Shown here: positions 26,792 through 36,653 of the stretch, piece by piece
Numbering within the stretch: position 1 is the stretch's first letter
Layout of the letters: every line of letters begins with the position of its first letter
NCBI GenBank assembly: GCA_028284905.1
Contig: JANQQU010000083.1
Span: forward strand, 17,181-81,180
Length of the DNA: 64,000 bases
DNA from: Calditrichia bacterium
Lineage (GTDB): Bacteria > Calditrichota > Calditrichia > RBG-13-44-9 > J075
Direction: 5' to 3'
Program-made: the position numbers and the translations under genes
The notes under the pieces: generated by a model
Told to the model about the DNA's origin: nothing
Seen by the model: only the letters and a program-made list of their open reading frames with translations
Databases searched by the model: none

Positions 26792-27760
26792 TTATTCTCC
26801 TTCCCGAGATTGTTTCAAAAGCTGCCCGATTTTTCGCCAGGTAATCATCTTTACATTGTTATTTTTCAATGCCTGGCGCATTTTTTCTCCAGTAAAAACA
26901 TCAAAATCCCGCTGACGCCATTTTGCCCCGTAATCGGGATGGTCGACCATTGCTGCCTGCATCTCTGCATCTTCATAGCCGAGGTGCAAAAGGATTTCCG
27001 TTACGCCCGGTTTTAGATTCTTGATGATTTCCAGATAAAAGTTCTCCCAATTTTCCTCCGTTACATCCGGTGAGGCCATTGCGAGATAATCGATGAATAT
27101 ATCCGATGGCCTAATCTGTGAGGTATATGTTTCCGGTAATTGATTGAATGTATCCCGCACTAACAAAACCGGCAAATTGTAATCTCGCCCCACACGTAAG
27201 TAAGCTCCAAATAAGGCCGGGGTCTGAAAAAGTGCGCCCATATGAGTATCCAGATGGGTGGGTTCAATGCCGAAAGCGAGTGCCCGTTCCACCTGAGCGC
27301 GAATCTCCTTTTCTGCTTCAACCGGATCGACAACGCTGGCAATTTTTCCGAGATTGTTATGAAGATAATTGACGCTGTCCAGTAAGGAGGGCGTTTCCGA
27401 ACTGGAGGTGACGCCTCGCCAGCGGTAATGCTTCCATTCGCTGTTCAAGGTAAGATGCAAGCCGAGATCAAGATCGGGATTTTCCCGGTAGTAAGCGGCG
27501 ATCTCCGAAAACCAGGGGCAAGGTACCATAATACTGCCGGAGTTCACCATACCGGATTTTAGCGCATCAATGAAGGATTTATTTGCGCTGTGGGACATGC
27601 CGAGGTCATCGGCATGAATGATTAATAATTTCGCGTCTGCGGAATAGCCGAGCCGTTCGGCGAGATTCGGTGCCTGAATGTTGTTTTTATTCTGAGCCAG
27701 TATTGAGCAGGGAATGATCAGGAAAATTAGCAGAAAAAGAATGCATAGCATAAGCTTCAT
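26792..27760 (-). CDS. Secreted ChbG/HpnK (YdjC-like) carbohydrate deacetylase
   Basis: A 322-residue exported protein starting at the ATG at 27760 (GGAG five bases before it), with signal peptide MKLMLCILFLLIFLIIPCSI. The deacetylase core shows LIIHADDLGMSHSANKSFID (metal-binding DD), DLGLHLTLNSEW (HxH-like metal site) and EPTHLDTHMGALF, which are the ChbG/YdjC signature motifs. Family members remove acetyl groups from diacetylchitobiose or hopanoid-linked sugars in the cytoplasm; this one appears exported, which is less common. Confidence 0.88.
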   Translation of the reverse strand: MKLMLCILFLLIFLIIPCSILAQNKNNIQAPNLAERLGYSADAKLLIIHADDLGMSHSANKSFIDALKSGMVNSGSIMVPCPWFSEIAAYYRENPDLDLGLHLTLNSEWKHYRWRGVTSSSETPSLLDSVNYLHNNLGKIASVVDPVEAEKEIRAQVERALAFGIEPTHLDTHMGALFQTPALFGAYLRVGRDYNLPVLLVRDTFNQLPETYTSQIRPSDIFIDYLAMASPDVTEENWENFYLEIIKNLKPGVTEILLHLGYEDAEMQAAMVDHPDYGAKWRQRDFDVFTGEKMRQALKNNNVKMITWRKIGQLLKQSREGE

Positions 27761-27961
27761 CGTCTCTCCGGTCTGAATTGTTTTTCCACAAAGGTTATTC
27801 ATTTGCGCAAAAATATGCAAACATTGCCCGCCATTAAGTACAACTACTCATTAAATTTGAGCATTCCCCTCTATTGTCACGCCACTGGAGAAGTTTTAAT
27901 TTTTAGTCAAAAATAATCGAAGTTTATCTGTAGTAAATATTCTCTGCTTTCGGGAGGTGTG

Positions 27962-30900
27962 ATGAGAAGCTGGATTTGTAAGAATTTTTATACCTTTGGT
28001 GTTTTGCTCTGTTTTTTAGGTTTTCACCTATCCCTTTTCGCCCAACCAATGCCGGCTGGCTATCGTTTGATTGATCTCGGGAAAGATGGTTTTGGTGACA
28101 GTCAGGCATTATCCATCAATAATCATGGACAGATCGTGGGATGGATATTTGTCGGGCAGGGATTTAACAATCTGAGGGGATTTATTTGGGAGAATGGTGA
28201 GCGGCGGCTGATTTTAAATGATGTCGAGTCGAGGGCGAGAGCGATCAATGATTCCGGTTGGGTCACCGGTATTTATGCACCAATCAGTTCGGATCAGGGT
28301 TTTTTATGGAAGGACAGTACTCTCTACGACCTGGGGACCCTCGGCGGGTATGACACTCAGCCGGTAGATATAAATGATCATGGACAGATTGTTGGGACGG
28401 ATCTAACCTTTAGCGGGAAAAAACTGCCGTTCATATATCAAAATGGGAGTATCGATACTCTGCCCATCCCAACGAATTGGAATGGCTCTCAATCGATTGA
28501 AGCAACCGCAATAAACAATAACGGGCAGGTAACCGGTTATACCAGATTCAATGATGGCCTTTTCCATACATTTATTTGGGAAAACAATAATATAAACGAG
28601 CTGGGCATCGGTAATGCCCTGGTTCATGATATCAATGACCAGGGATATGCCATCGGTCGGTCCATCGAATTTGAAGGAGGGTTTCGCTGGAAAGATGGAT
28701 TGATGCAGATGCTCTTTTCTGACAATGTCGGCGCATACCGAATAAATAACCATAACCGGATTATTGCTTTATATGATTTAATCTGGCAGGACGGAGTCGT
28801 TTATAATATCAATAACCTTTTGGATGAAAGCGCTAATGGCTGGTCCAGTTTGTGGCTTTATGATGTAAACGATCATGGGATGATTGTCGGCTCCGGATTT
28901 CACGATGGCAAACGAAAAGCGATAATGCTAGATCCGACGCCCATTAAGGTAAACAGCCCGAAAACGGACGACCTCTGGATCGTTGGTAAAAAAGACACGA
29001 TTCGCTGGGAAGCATTGTCGAGCATTAGCACGGTTGATATTTGGTATAGTACCGATGGGGGAGAGACGCAATTTCGCCTGGCAGAAAGTTACCCGGCGGA
29101 TTCCGGCTACTACGTCTGGCAAATACCGGATGAACTCTCACGTAATTGTAATATCGAAATTAATGCCAGTCTGGATTTATTGCAAAATGGGGTCAGCGGT
29201 AAATTTAGTATCAAAGATTATGAAATGACCCGGATTGTCAACGATAATTATGAAGAATTTCTACCCCAGGAAGACGGTTGGAATTTTGCTAATACCAGAG
29301 GGAACATGTGGCCGCATAGCTGGTGGGTCCAATATAATTATTTTAGCGGAGACGATCCCTACACTAACGAGCCTTATCCCGGCAATTGGGTGCTCCCGGA
29401 TATTAATGCCAGACCTTTCGATTTTCCCGCCTGGCCGACTTTCGTTCGTGCTTATGGCACTGAGCAACTCTATTTCTCTCTTCCGCAGGGCATTTACCGG
29501 CCATCTGCAGTGAAAAGATGGAGAGCCAGTGTCCGGAAAAACGGCTGGGGAGGGTCTTGTAGTGGATTTGCCATTAGTAGTATTCAGGTATTTAATAATG
29601 CCGATGCCTTTAATGCCGCCAATCCGGAAATTCCCCAGTTTGTCGATTTAACGGATGTTCCCTTGAGCGGCCCTCCCCGGGCGTTGTTAAATCAACTTTG
29701 GGAACACTGGAGTGGGAAACAACATTTGCAATTCCAATTAACACAGAAAGATAAGACGCCCAGGGAAACGGTTCGGGAGATTGTCAAAATGTTTATGGAT
29801 GATACTGACGATGATCAGTATCTCTATATCGGTCAACCAAACGGGGCACATGCAGTGGTGCCTTATCGGATATCCCCATATGCCCGGGATTCTGTTGAAG
29901 TATTCATTTATGATCCTAATGCCCCCGGAAATACGCAACGAAGTATTGTTGTCGATACCGTGGCAAATACCTGGCGCTACCGGCAGCGGCCGCTCTACAG
30001 CAATCCGCATAAATTTTTCCTGATGGACCCGGTGAGCAGTTATTACCAAAATGCCATATTTGAAACCAGCAATACCGGTTTGGCGGAAACAGCCGAGAAC
30101 TATATGGAAATAAGTGCTGCTAGTGGAGCAAATATCTGGATCACTGATGAGAATGGTAATCAGATCGGTTATGCGGACAGCGCTAGTTTTAATGAAATCG
30201 ATGATGCATTGTTATTAATCCCACCCACCGGCTATGATTCCTCCCCGGCGGGATATTATTTACCGAGTGACAGCTATTCGATTACAATGCGTAACTTTAC
30301 TGACTCAAGCAGCTATCTGACGATTGTGGAAGATTCAATATTATACAGCATCTCCCGCTATAATGCGGATGTTGTTGAGAACGATGAAATCATCTATAAC
30401 GATGGCCTCACAATCTATAATCCGGATGGTATTAGCAAAACCATTTATCAGGAAACAATCTTTATAAATCCGGAAAACGAGCGAGTGTTCGATGTCTTTG
30501 AAATTACCCTCGCGGAAGGCGACTCTCTGCAATTTAAGAAAATGAATGAGGAGGAGTTCGTTATTCGCAATGCCGGTACTGCCAAAACTTACAACCTGAA
30601 AGTTAAGCAGGCCAGTGCGCAGCAGGAGGCGCAATTTCGCTATAACGACCTGACCCTTGCCGCCAACAGCACCCATTTCATTCAGCCGGTATGGAGCGAT
30701 TTATTAAAAGATCCGGTAACCATTCTGATTGATGAAGGCAATAATGGCACAATCGACGATTCTATAGCAATTCTTCATCAACCGGTGGGAATAGATGAAC
30801 AACCGGATGATGCATTCACGCCACAGGCTTTCCAATTGTATCAAAACTATCCGAATCCCTTTAACCCGGCAACCACCATCCGTTATGATCTGCCGGAAAG

Positions 30901-31087
30901 AAGTGCGGTGAGGCTAGCTGTCTACAACGTCCTCGGCCAATTGGTCGCAACACTGGTGGATGATATCCAATCCGCCGGCACACACACAGTTCAATGGGAC
31001 GGCAGCGAATGGGGGAGTGGGGTGTATTTCCTCCGCCTGGAAAGCGGCAAGTTTCAGGCAACCAAGAAGATGTTGTTGTTACGGTAA
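27962..31087 (+). CDS. Secreted HAF-repeat / papain-like / type IX sorting protein, copy 1
   Basis: 1041 residues. A signal peptide (ending SLFAQP) is followed by about eight HAF-type repeats (pattern INNHGQIVG...FLWKDSTLYDLGTLGGYD) over residues 35-310, a likely beta-propeller. Then an Ig-like segment (VNSPKTDDLWIVGKKDTIRW) leads to a domain of about 300 residues with GWGGSCSGFAISS (C533), NGAHAVVPYRI (H630) and FIYDPNAPG (D651), the order and spacing of a papain-like cysteine peptidase or transglutaminase. The C-terminus is a T9SS type A domain (QNYPNPFNPATTIRYDLPER, KKMLLLR). The ATG follows GGGAGGTGTG. A paralogue follows in tandem. Confidence 0.85.
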   Translation: MRSWICKNFYTFGVLLCFLGFHLSLFAQPMPAGYRLIDLGKDGFGDSQALSINNHGQIVGWIFVGQGFNNLRGFIWENGERRLILNDVESRARAINDSGWVTGIYAPISSDQGFLWKDSTLYDLGTLGGYDTQPVDINDHGQIVGTDLTFSGKKLPFIYQNGSIDTLPIPTNWNGSQSIEATAINNNGQVTGYTRFNDGLFHTFIWENNNINELGIGNALVHDINDQGYAIGRSIEFEGGFRWKDGLMQMLFSDNVGAYRINNHNRIIALYDLIWQDGVVYNINNLLDESANGWSSLWLYDVNDHGMIVGSGFHDGKRKAIMLDPTPIKVNSPKTDDLWIVGKKDTIRWEALSSISTVDIWYSTDGGETQFRLAESYPADSGYYVWQIPDELSRNCNIEINASLDLLQNGVSGKFSIKDYEMTRIVNDNYEEFLPQEDGWNFANTRGNMWPHSWWVQYNYFSGDDPYTNEPYPGNWVLPDINARPFDFPAWPTFVRAYGTEQLYFSLPQGIYRPSAVKRWRASVRKNGWGGSCSGFAISSIQVFNNADAFNAANPEIPQFVDLTDVPLSGPPRALLNQLWEHWSGKQHLQFQLTQKDKTPRETVREIVKMFMDDTDDDQYLYIGQPNGAHAVVPYRISPYARDSVEVFIYDPNAPGNTQRSIVVDTVANTWRYRQRPLYSNPHKFFLMDPVSSYYQNAIFETSNTGLAETAENYMEISAASGANIWITDENGNQIGYADSASFNEIDDALLLIPPTGYDSSPAGYYLPSDSYSITMRNFTDSSSYLTIVEDSILYSISRYNADVVENDEIIYNDGLTIYNPDGISKTIYQETIFINPENERVFDVFEITLAEGDSLQFKKMNEEEFVIRNAGTAKTYNLKVKQASAQQEAQFRYNDLTLAANSTHFIQPVWSDLLKDPVTILIDEGNNGTIDDSIAILHQPVGIDEQPDDAFTPQAFQLYQNYPNPFNPATTIRYDLPERSAVRLAVYNVLGQLVATLVDDIQSAGTHTVQWDGSEWGSGVYFLRLESGKFQATKKMLLLR

Positions 31088-31092
31088 GACCA

Positions 31093-31124
31093 GTGGCAGT
31101 AGCAGGATTAATTGCCACTGCCAC
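31093..31124. repeat. Inverted repeat after HAF gene copy 1
   Basis: An 8-bp perfect stem GTGGCAGT / ACTGCCAC with a 16-base loop just past the stop. A related sequence, GTGGCAGTAGCA plus CAGGATTAATT, follows copy 2 at 34319-34361, so the downstream sequence was probably duplicated with the gene. No T-run follows. Confidence 0.6.
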
Positions 31125-31175
31125 CATTTAGTTTGTTAAAATTAATTACGCAAAAGCTTAAAAATAGGAGGTAAC

Positions 31176-34100
31176 ATGTCAAAAAGTTATCAAGGAATAT
31201 TTCAGCTTTGTACTGTTTGCATATGTTTGCTGTCATTAAGTTTGGCAATCTGGGCCCAGTCCGCACCGCTCGGGTATCGGGTGGTTGATCTTAGTAGACC
31301 GGGAGACCTCAGTAGTGAAGCCCGCTCGATCAATAATATGGGTCAGGTTGTCGGTACGGTTGATGTTGAAGGGACCGCTAATGGTAGCAGGGCTTTTGTT
31401 TGGGAAAATGGTGAAAGGCACTTTATTCTCGACAACACCTGGATGCGGGCAGAAGCAATTAACGACTCTGGGTGGGTAACCGGTAGCTATCGGCCTGATG
31501 TTCAATATCAGGGATATCTATGGAAGGATAGTTCCTTGTTCGATCTGGGACATTTAGGAGGATATGGCGTCGGTCCTACAGATATAAATGAACATGGTCA
31601 GATTGTTGGAATGGGATCCACTTCGGCGGGCAAAGTAAAGGCCTTTCTTTGGGAAAATGGTAGTATCGATAGTCTGCCGGTTCCCGCAGGTTGGAACGGT
31701 ATTACCCGAGTAAAGGCAGCTGGGATTAATAACAACGGACAAATAGCCGGTGATACCGGTTTTAATGATGGCTTAGTACATACATTTATTTGGGAGAATA
31801 ATAGTATTACAATGCTGGGGCTTAGCAAAGCCGAATTGCATGATATTAGCAACGATGGTTATGTGAGCGGTACTTCCTATGACTTTGGGGTCGGTTTTCG
31901 CTGGAAAGACGGACTGATGGAATCTGTGTTTCAAGATAATGCACAAGCCTGGCGAATTAATGACAATGGCCAGATTGTCGGTTTCCGGGATTCTCTCTGG
32001 CAGAACGGAACGGTTTACAATATCAATGATCTATTGGATGAATCTGCTGATGGATGGTCTAACTTAAATTTCTGGGATATTAATAACCAGGGACAGATCG
32101 TCGGCTATGGTTTACATGATGGAAAATTCAAGGCAATGATGCTCGACCCTGCAGCGGTGCGGGTCACCAGTCCGCAAGCAGACGAACTTTGGGTGGTTGG
32201 CAGAAAAGATACCATTCGCTGGGAAGCACTTTCCAGCATCAATACGATGGATATCTGGTATTCTGCTGACAGCGGCACTGCTTTTACGCAAATCGTTGCA
32301 AATTATCCGGCAGATTCCGGTTATTACGTTTGGCAGGTACCGGATGAGCTTTCCCAAAAGTGCATCGTCCAGGTGCACGCCAGCAACAATGAAAGTCAAA
32401 AGGGGGAAAGCCAGCTGTTTCGCATCAAGGATTACGAAATGACTCGAATAACCAACGACGATTACGAGGCATTTCTACCGCAGGAAGACGGCTGGGCTTT
32501 CAGTAATACATTTGGCAATATGTGGCCGCAGAGCTGGTGGCAGCAGTTCGACTATTTCAACGGGGACGATCCCTACACCAACGAGCCGTACCCGGATAGC
32601 TGGATTGGCCCGGATATTTATGCCAGTCCTCCGGTCTTTCCTTCCTGGCCGGCCTATGTGCGCGCCTTTGGTACAGAGCAGCTCTACTTTTCATTACCAC
32701 AAGGCATTTACCGACCCTCGGCGGTGCAGAAATGGAAAATTCATCATAGCGGTGGCACCGATACCTGGAGAGGGGCCTGCAGTGGTTTTGCGATTAGCAG
32801 TATTCAGGCCTTTAATGATATTGATGCGTTTAGCACTGCTTACCCGGATATACCGTTGTTTTTCGATTTGCATGATGTCAATCTTGCCGGGCCACCCCGG
32901 GCATTGTTAAATCAACTTTGGATACACTGGCGGGGGCAGCAGCACAAGCAGTTTCAGCAGGGGCAACAGAATAAAACGCCCCGGGAAACAGTGCGGGAGA
33001 TCGTCGATATGCTAATGGATGATTCCGATGACGACCAATATCTCTATATGGCCAGCGCCACCGGCGCGCATGCCGTTGTGCCTTACAGAGTGCTGCCTTT
33101 TCCCAGCGATTCCGTCGCCGTTTTTATTTATGATCCCAATACGCCAAACGATACACAACGCTTTATCAAAGTTGATACTGTGGCGAATACCTGGCGTTAT
33201 CAGCAACGGCCGGCATACAGCGGTACGGATAAATTATACCTGATGGATCCGGTGAGCAGCTATTACCAGACGCCGATTCTACAGGCGAACAGTTCCGGGT
33301 CGGAGCAAATCTCCAGCGGTTATCTGGAAATCAATGTCAGCACCGGGGCGAATATCTGGATTAGTGATGATAACGGAAACCAGGTTGGTTATGCGGATAG
33401 CGCCAATTTTAATCAAATCAGTGATGCATTGCTGTTAATTCCCCCAACAGGCTATGCTTCGCCTCCAGAAGGGTATTATCTGCCGGGGGATAGTTATTCG
33501 ATTACTATGAACAATTTTACCGATTCCACCAGTTATCTGACTATTGTCGAAGATTCGATCATCTACAGCGTCTCCCGTCAGAATGCCGATGGTGGAGAGA
33601 ATGATAAATTGATTTATGATGATGGATTGACAGTCTATAATCCTGACGGCATCAGTAAAACTATCTACCAGGAAACGATATTTATTAATCCGGATAACGA
33701 ACGGGTGTTCGATGTCTTTGAAGTTACCCTGGCGGAGGGAGACTCCTTGCAATTCCAGAAAATGAATGACGATGAATTCGTTATTCGCAACGCTGGCACA
33801 GCGAAAGATTATAATTTGAAGGTGAAACAGGCCAGTGCTCAACAAGAGGAAGAGTTCCGTTATAACGATTTGGTCCTTGCTGCTAATAGCACTCAGTATA
33901 TTCAACCGAACTGGGGTGATCTTTTGAATGAACCGGTAACGATTCTCATAGATGAGGGCAGCGACGGCACTATTGACGATTCAATGACAATCGTCCATCA
34001 ACCGGTCGGCGTGGCAGATGAGCCGGAAAACTCTGCTGTTCCCACAGCGTTTCACTTATACCAAAATTATCCCAACCCATTTAATCCGGTAACAGCTATT

Positions 34101-34307
34101 CGCTACGATTTACCGGAAAGAAGCATGGTAAAATTGGCGGTCTATAATTTATTGGGGCAACTAGTGACAACCCTTGTGGATGAAGCGCAGGCTGCCGGTA
34201 CCCATACTGTGCAATGGGATGGCAGTGAATGGGGGAGTGGGGTTTATTTCCTCCAACTGGAAAGTAACGGCTTCCGGGAAACGAGAAAAATGTTATTACT
34301 TCGCTAG
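31176..34307 (+). CDS. Secreted HAF-repeat / papain-like / type IX sorting protein, copy 2
   Basis: 1043 residues, collinear with copy 1 over its whole length and very similar in the C-terminal half. Signal peptide ends AIWAQS; HAF repeats (IWENNSITMLG, DINNQGQIVGYGLHDGK) occupy about 35-320. The candidate catalytic residues are kept: C535 in RGACSGFAISS, H632 in TGAHAVVPYRV, D653 in FIYDPNTPND. The sorting domain ends RKMLLLR. AGGAGGTAAC gives a strong start. Conservation of the three residues in both copies supports an active site. Substrate unknown; surface location is inferred from the sorting domain. Confidence 0.85.
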   Translation: MSKSYQGIFQLCTVCICLLSLSLAIWAQSAPLGYRVVDLSRPGDLSSEARSINNMGQVVGTVDVEGTANGSRAFVWENGERHFILDNTWMRAEAINDSGWVTGSYRPDVQYQGYLWKDSSLFDLGHLGGYGVGPTDINEHGQIVGMGSTSAGKVKAFLWENGSIDSLPVPAGWNGITRVKAAGINNNGQIAGDTGFNDGLVHTFIWENNSITMLGLSKAELHDISNDGYVSGTSYDFGVGFRWKDGLMESVFQDNAQAWRINDNGQIVGFRDSLWQNGTVYNINDLLDESADGWSNLNFWDINNQGQIVGYGLHDGKFKAMMLDPAAVRVTSPQADELWVVGRKDTIRWEALSSINTMDIWYSADSGTAFTQIVANYPADSGYYVWQVPDELSQKCIVQVHASNNESQKGESQLFRIKDYEMTRITNDDYEAFLPQEDGWAFSNTFGNMWPQSWWQQFDYFNGDDPYTNEPYPDSWIGPDIYASPPVFPSWPAYVRAFGTEQLYFSLPQGIYRPSAVQKWKIHHSGGTDTWRGACSGFAISSIQAFNDIDAFSTAYPDIPLFFDLHDVNLAGPPRALLNQLWIHWRGQQHKQFQQGQQNKTPRETVREIVDMLMDDSDDDQYLYMASATGAHAVVPYRVLPFPSDSVAVFIYDPNTPNDTQRFIKVDTVANTWRYQQRPAYSGTDKLYLMDPVSSYYQTPILQANSSGSEQISSGYLEINVSTGANIWISDDNGNQVGYADSANFNQISDALLLIPPTGYASPPEGYYLPGDSYSITMNNFTDSTSYLTIVEDSIIYSVSRQNADGGENDKLIYDDGLTVYNPDGISKTIYQETIFINPDNERVFDVFEVTLAEGDSLQFQKMNDDEFVIRNAGTAKDYNLKVKQASAQQEEEFRYNDLVLAANSTQYIQPNWGDLLNEPVTILIDEGSDGTIDDSMTIVHQPVGVADEPENSAVPTAFHLYQNYPNPFNPVTAIRYDLPERSMVKLAVYNLLGQLVTTLVDEAQAAGTHTVQWDGSEWGSGVYFLQLESNGFRETRKMLLLR

Positions 34308-34318
34308 TATAAAACAAG

Positions 34319-34384
34319 TGGCAGTAGCACTGGGCAGTTGCAGGATTAATTTCACTGCCACTGCCACTGCCACTACCACTGCCA
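34319..34384. repeat. Inverted repeat plus hexanucleotide tandem repeat
   Basis: GTGGCAGT (34319-34326) pairs with ACTGCCAC (34354-34361). The right arm runs into five tandem copies of CTGCCA (34355-34384, one with a C-for-G type change, CTACCA). Lies between convergent genes. Copy number of such repeats often varies by slippage. Confidence 0.75.
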
Positions 34385-34391
34385 CTAAGTA

Positions 34392-34871
34392 CTACTTCTC
34401 GGTAATAGTAACCGATTCCATCACATCGCCCTGCTGGATGGCATCAACAACATCCATACCTTCGGTAACTTTACCGAAAACGGTATGACGATTATTCAGG
34501 TGTGGCTGAGGGCCATGAGTAATGAAGAACTGGGAGCCATTGGTGCCCGGACCAGCATTGGCCATGGAAATAACGCCGCGTTCGTGGATTAATGGATTAC
34601 CATCAAATTCATCGCGGAATTTATAGCCGGGACCGCCGTTGCCACGCCCAAACGGACAACCGCCCTGAATCATAAAATTACTGATTACCCGGTGGAAATT
34701 AAGTCCATCATAAAAACCTTCGCGGGCAAGAAAGACAAAGTTGTTTACAGTTAATGGTGCATACTCAGGGCTTAGTTCGAGAACGATGTTACCCCTGTTC
34801 GTCTGAATCGTAGCGGTGTAGCTCTTGTCGGCGTCAACAGTCAAATCGGGAGGAGATTGCCATTGTTTCAT
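34392..34871 (-). CDS. Peptidyl-prolyl cis-trans isomerase, cyclophilin type
   Basis: A 159-residue cytoplasmic cyclophilin that speeds proline isomerisation during folding. No signal peptide. Key residues are in [27 protein letters not shown] (split here as [13 protein letters not shown] and GNGGPGYKF), [14 protein letters not shown] and [19 protein letters not shown], giving the catalytic Arg in FHR and the QFFI/H core. It is of standard length for a short bacterial PpiB-type enzyme. Confidence 0.95.
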   Translation of the reverse strand: MKQWQSPPDLTVDADKSYTATIQTNRGNIVLELSPEYAPLTVNNFVFLAREGFYDGLNFHRVISNFMIQGGCPFGRGNGGPGYKFRDEFDGNPLIHERGVISMANAGPGTNGSQFFITHGPQPHLNNRHTVFGKVTEGMDVVDAIQQGDVMESVTITEK

Positions 34872-34971
34872 AATAGGATTTCCTTTCTTTATGTAATCAA
34901 TAATTTGAAGATAAGTAAGCGGACAAAGATTTTTATGTTATAAGCAGATAGCCTGTCTTTTCTCTGTATCA

Positions 34972-35033
34972 CTTGCCCACTTGTCCCTTTGGTATTTGCA
35001 AATCTACAAATCCCAAAGGGACAAATGGGCAAG
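34972..35033. repeat. Near-perfect inverted repeat
   Basis: Arms CTTGCCCACTTGTCCCTTTGG (34972-34992; 21 bases, split across lines) and its complement at 35013-35033 differ at one position; the loop is AT-rich. Related text (GGGGCAAGTGGGCAAATG) occurs at 26109-26126 between other genes, suggesting a dispersed palindromic element. Confidence 0.82.
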
Positions 35034-35095
35034 AAAGCTGGGGAGGCAGTATTTTCAATTTTTTAAGTTCCAGCCTTAATATTCTGTTTAGTTTT

Positions 35096-36199
35096 TTAAA
35101 ACACAATGATTTCAGTGAAAACACCGAAGTGATCGCTCGCTTGAATGCCGTTTACCGGTTTATCGAGAACGACCCGGCTGCTTTTCAGTTTCAATTGGCC
35201 AAGATTGTATAACTTTTCCGGCCCCAGAAAAATATAATCGATTCGGTTGGGTAATTGTTTAGCCCAGCGTTGTAAATTTTCGTAAAGTGAAAAAGATTTA
35301 TCAAAGCCTGTTTCTGGTTGATAGTGGCGAAGAAAATGTTCATTTTGCTTCGGGTGCCAGGTATATCCATATTCACTGGAATGTAATTCCGCGTAAGAGT
35401 CGATCATTGGGAGCGCTGTCAATAGCTGGATTTCCCGGGAGGTTGGCGGAGCATTAAAATCACCCATTAATATAAACGCGTTATCCCCGGCGATTTCCTC
35501 GATAAAGGCCAGGGTTTGTTTTGCTTCACTCATTCGCCATTCGACCCCTTCCCGAACTTTTTTAACCGCATCAGAGTGATCTTCCCGTAAATATTCACCG
35601 GAACTTTGCAGTTTGCGAAGCTGTAATAACACTTCCGCGGAACCAGGAGGTGAGGCATGCCAGTGTGTTGCAAAGATATAAAAGTCCCTGTCCTGGAAAG
35701 TTATTTTCATGGCAATAATCTGGGTGGCATCGCTGGTATGAAAAGAGATCGTATTACCGACAAATCCCCCGGACAGTTGCTTTCTGCCGGCAAATTCCGG
35801 CTGCAATGCTGGCTTCGCGAGAATGACATCACCTTCCCGCAAATTAAGTGGTAGCCCCAGTGCACCGATACGAATCCCACTTAGCCCGATATGATATATC
35901 CCGGTCATTCCCAGATCACGCGCGATTCTATCGGCATAATCCGGTAAAGGGTTTGCTTCATGTAAACCGATAATATCTGCATCCAGTGCTTTTAACTGGC
36001 TAATTAATGACTGGTAGCGCTGTTCCCGAATTTCGGCCGATTCATATTCACCCATCTGCCAGATGCCTTCATAATTCAACCCGGACCATACATTGATATC
36101 AACAATTTTTAGGGTATTGCCGGCAACTGTCTCTGAGTTGGATTGTGCCGAAACGATGGCAGTTAGATTGAAGAAGAGCAACAAATAAATCAATCGCAT
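35096..36199 (-). CDS. Secreted endonuclease/exonuclease/phosphatase-family protein
   Basis: A 367-residue exported protein (signal peptide MRLIYLLLFFNLTAIVSAQS) of the EEP superfamily, which includes DNase I, sphingomyelinases and inositol phosphatases. Metal and catalytic motifs are in order: KIVDINVWSG (Asn), IIGLHEANP (Glu), FATHWHASPPG (His), LMGDFNAPPTSRE (Asp/Asn) and the terminal QASDHFGVFTEI (Asp-His pair). The substrate could be nucleic acid, sphingomyelin or an inositol phosphate; the sequence does not decide. It lacks a T9SS domain. Confidence 0.88.
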   Translation of the reverse strand: MRLIYLLLFFNLTAIVSAQSNSETVAGNTLKIVDINVWSGLNYEGIWQMGEYESAEIREQRYQSLISQLKALDADIIGLHEANPLPDYADRIARDLGMTGIYHIGLSGIRIGALGLPLNLREGDVILAKPALQPEFAGRKQLSGGFVGNTISFHTSDATQIIAMKITFQDRDFYIFATHWHASPPGSAEVLLQLRKLQSSGEYLREDHSDAVKKVREGVEWRMSEAKQTLAFIEEIAGDNAFILMGDFNAPPTSREIQLLTALPMIDSYAELHSSEYGYTWHPKQNEHFLRHYQPETGFDKSFSLYENLQRWAKQLPNRIDYIFLGPEKLYNLGQLKLKSSRVVLDKPVNGIQASDHFGVFTEIIVF

Positions 36200-36653
36200 T
36201 GATAAACTCCGAAAATCCAGAATAACTTTTTGTCCGCGAAAGAATAATACCTCTTTTTTTCGGATGCAAGTGGATTTCTGGAAGAGCGAACTGAAATAGT
36301 TTGAAAATGAGTTTTCCCCTGAGTTTGAGAGAGGAAGTTTTTAAAAGATTATGAATGTCCCATAGTTATAACTCTTTGTCTCAGGAGTGTAATGCTTTTC
36401 ATCCTGAAGTTGGTAAATTGTTACTGTCGGTAAGAATGATTCTTTAATTAATTTAAGCACAATTGGCGGGAATGTAGTTTTAAGTAATTTTTGTTATGAT
36501 TATAAATTAGAATTATTTATAATTAGACATATTTACCCAAACTTATTCACCAGGGCCGGTTGTGTAAGTCGTTGTAAAGGAATACGTTAAAACAGAAAAT
36601 GTTTTACCATTGTTCGCAATGCATTTGCATAAAACGGAGGTTTTTTCGTTCTA
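36200..36653. other. Intergenic region upstream of the exoprotease island
   Basis: 454 bases, divergent promoters expected. Just before the gene at 36654 a CATTG-TTCG-CAATG hairpin (36608-36621) with a stable UUCG-type tetraloop lies 14 bases ahead of the GGAGG, which could affect translation start. No other RNA motif is recognised. Confidence 0.45.

Noticed and set aside
34355..34384. CTGCCA tandem array as a possible CRISPR or coding repeat
   Set aside because: Six-base units without spacers, noncoding and not near cas genes; a simple sequence repeat.
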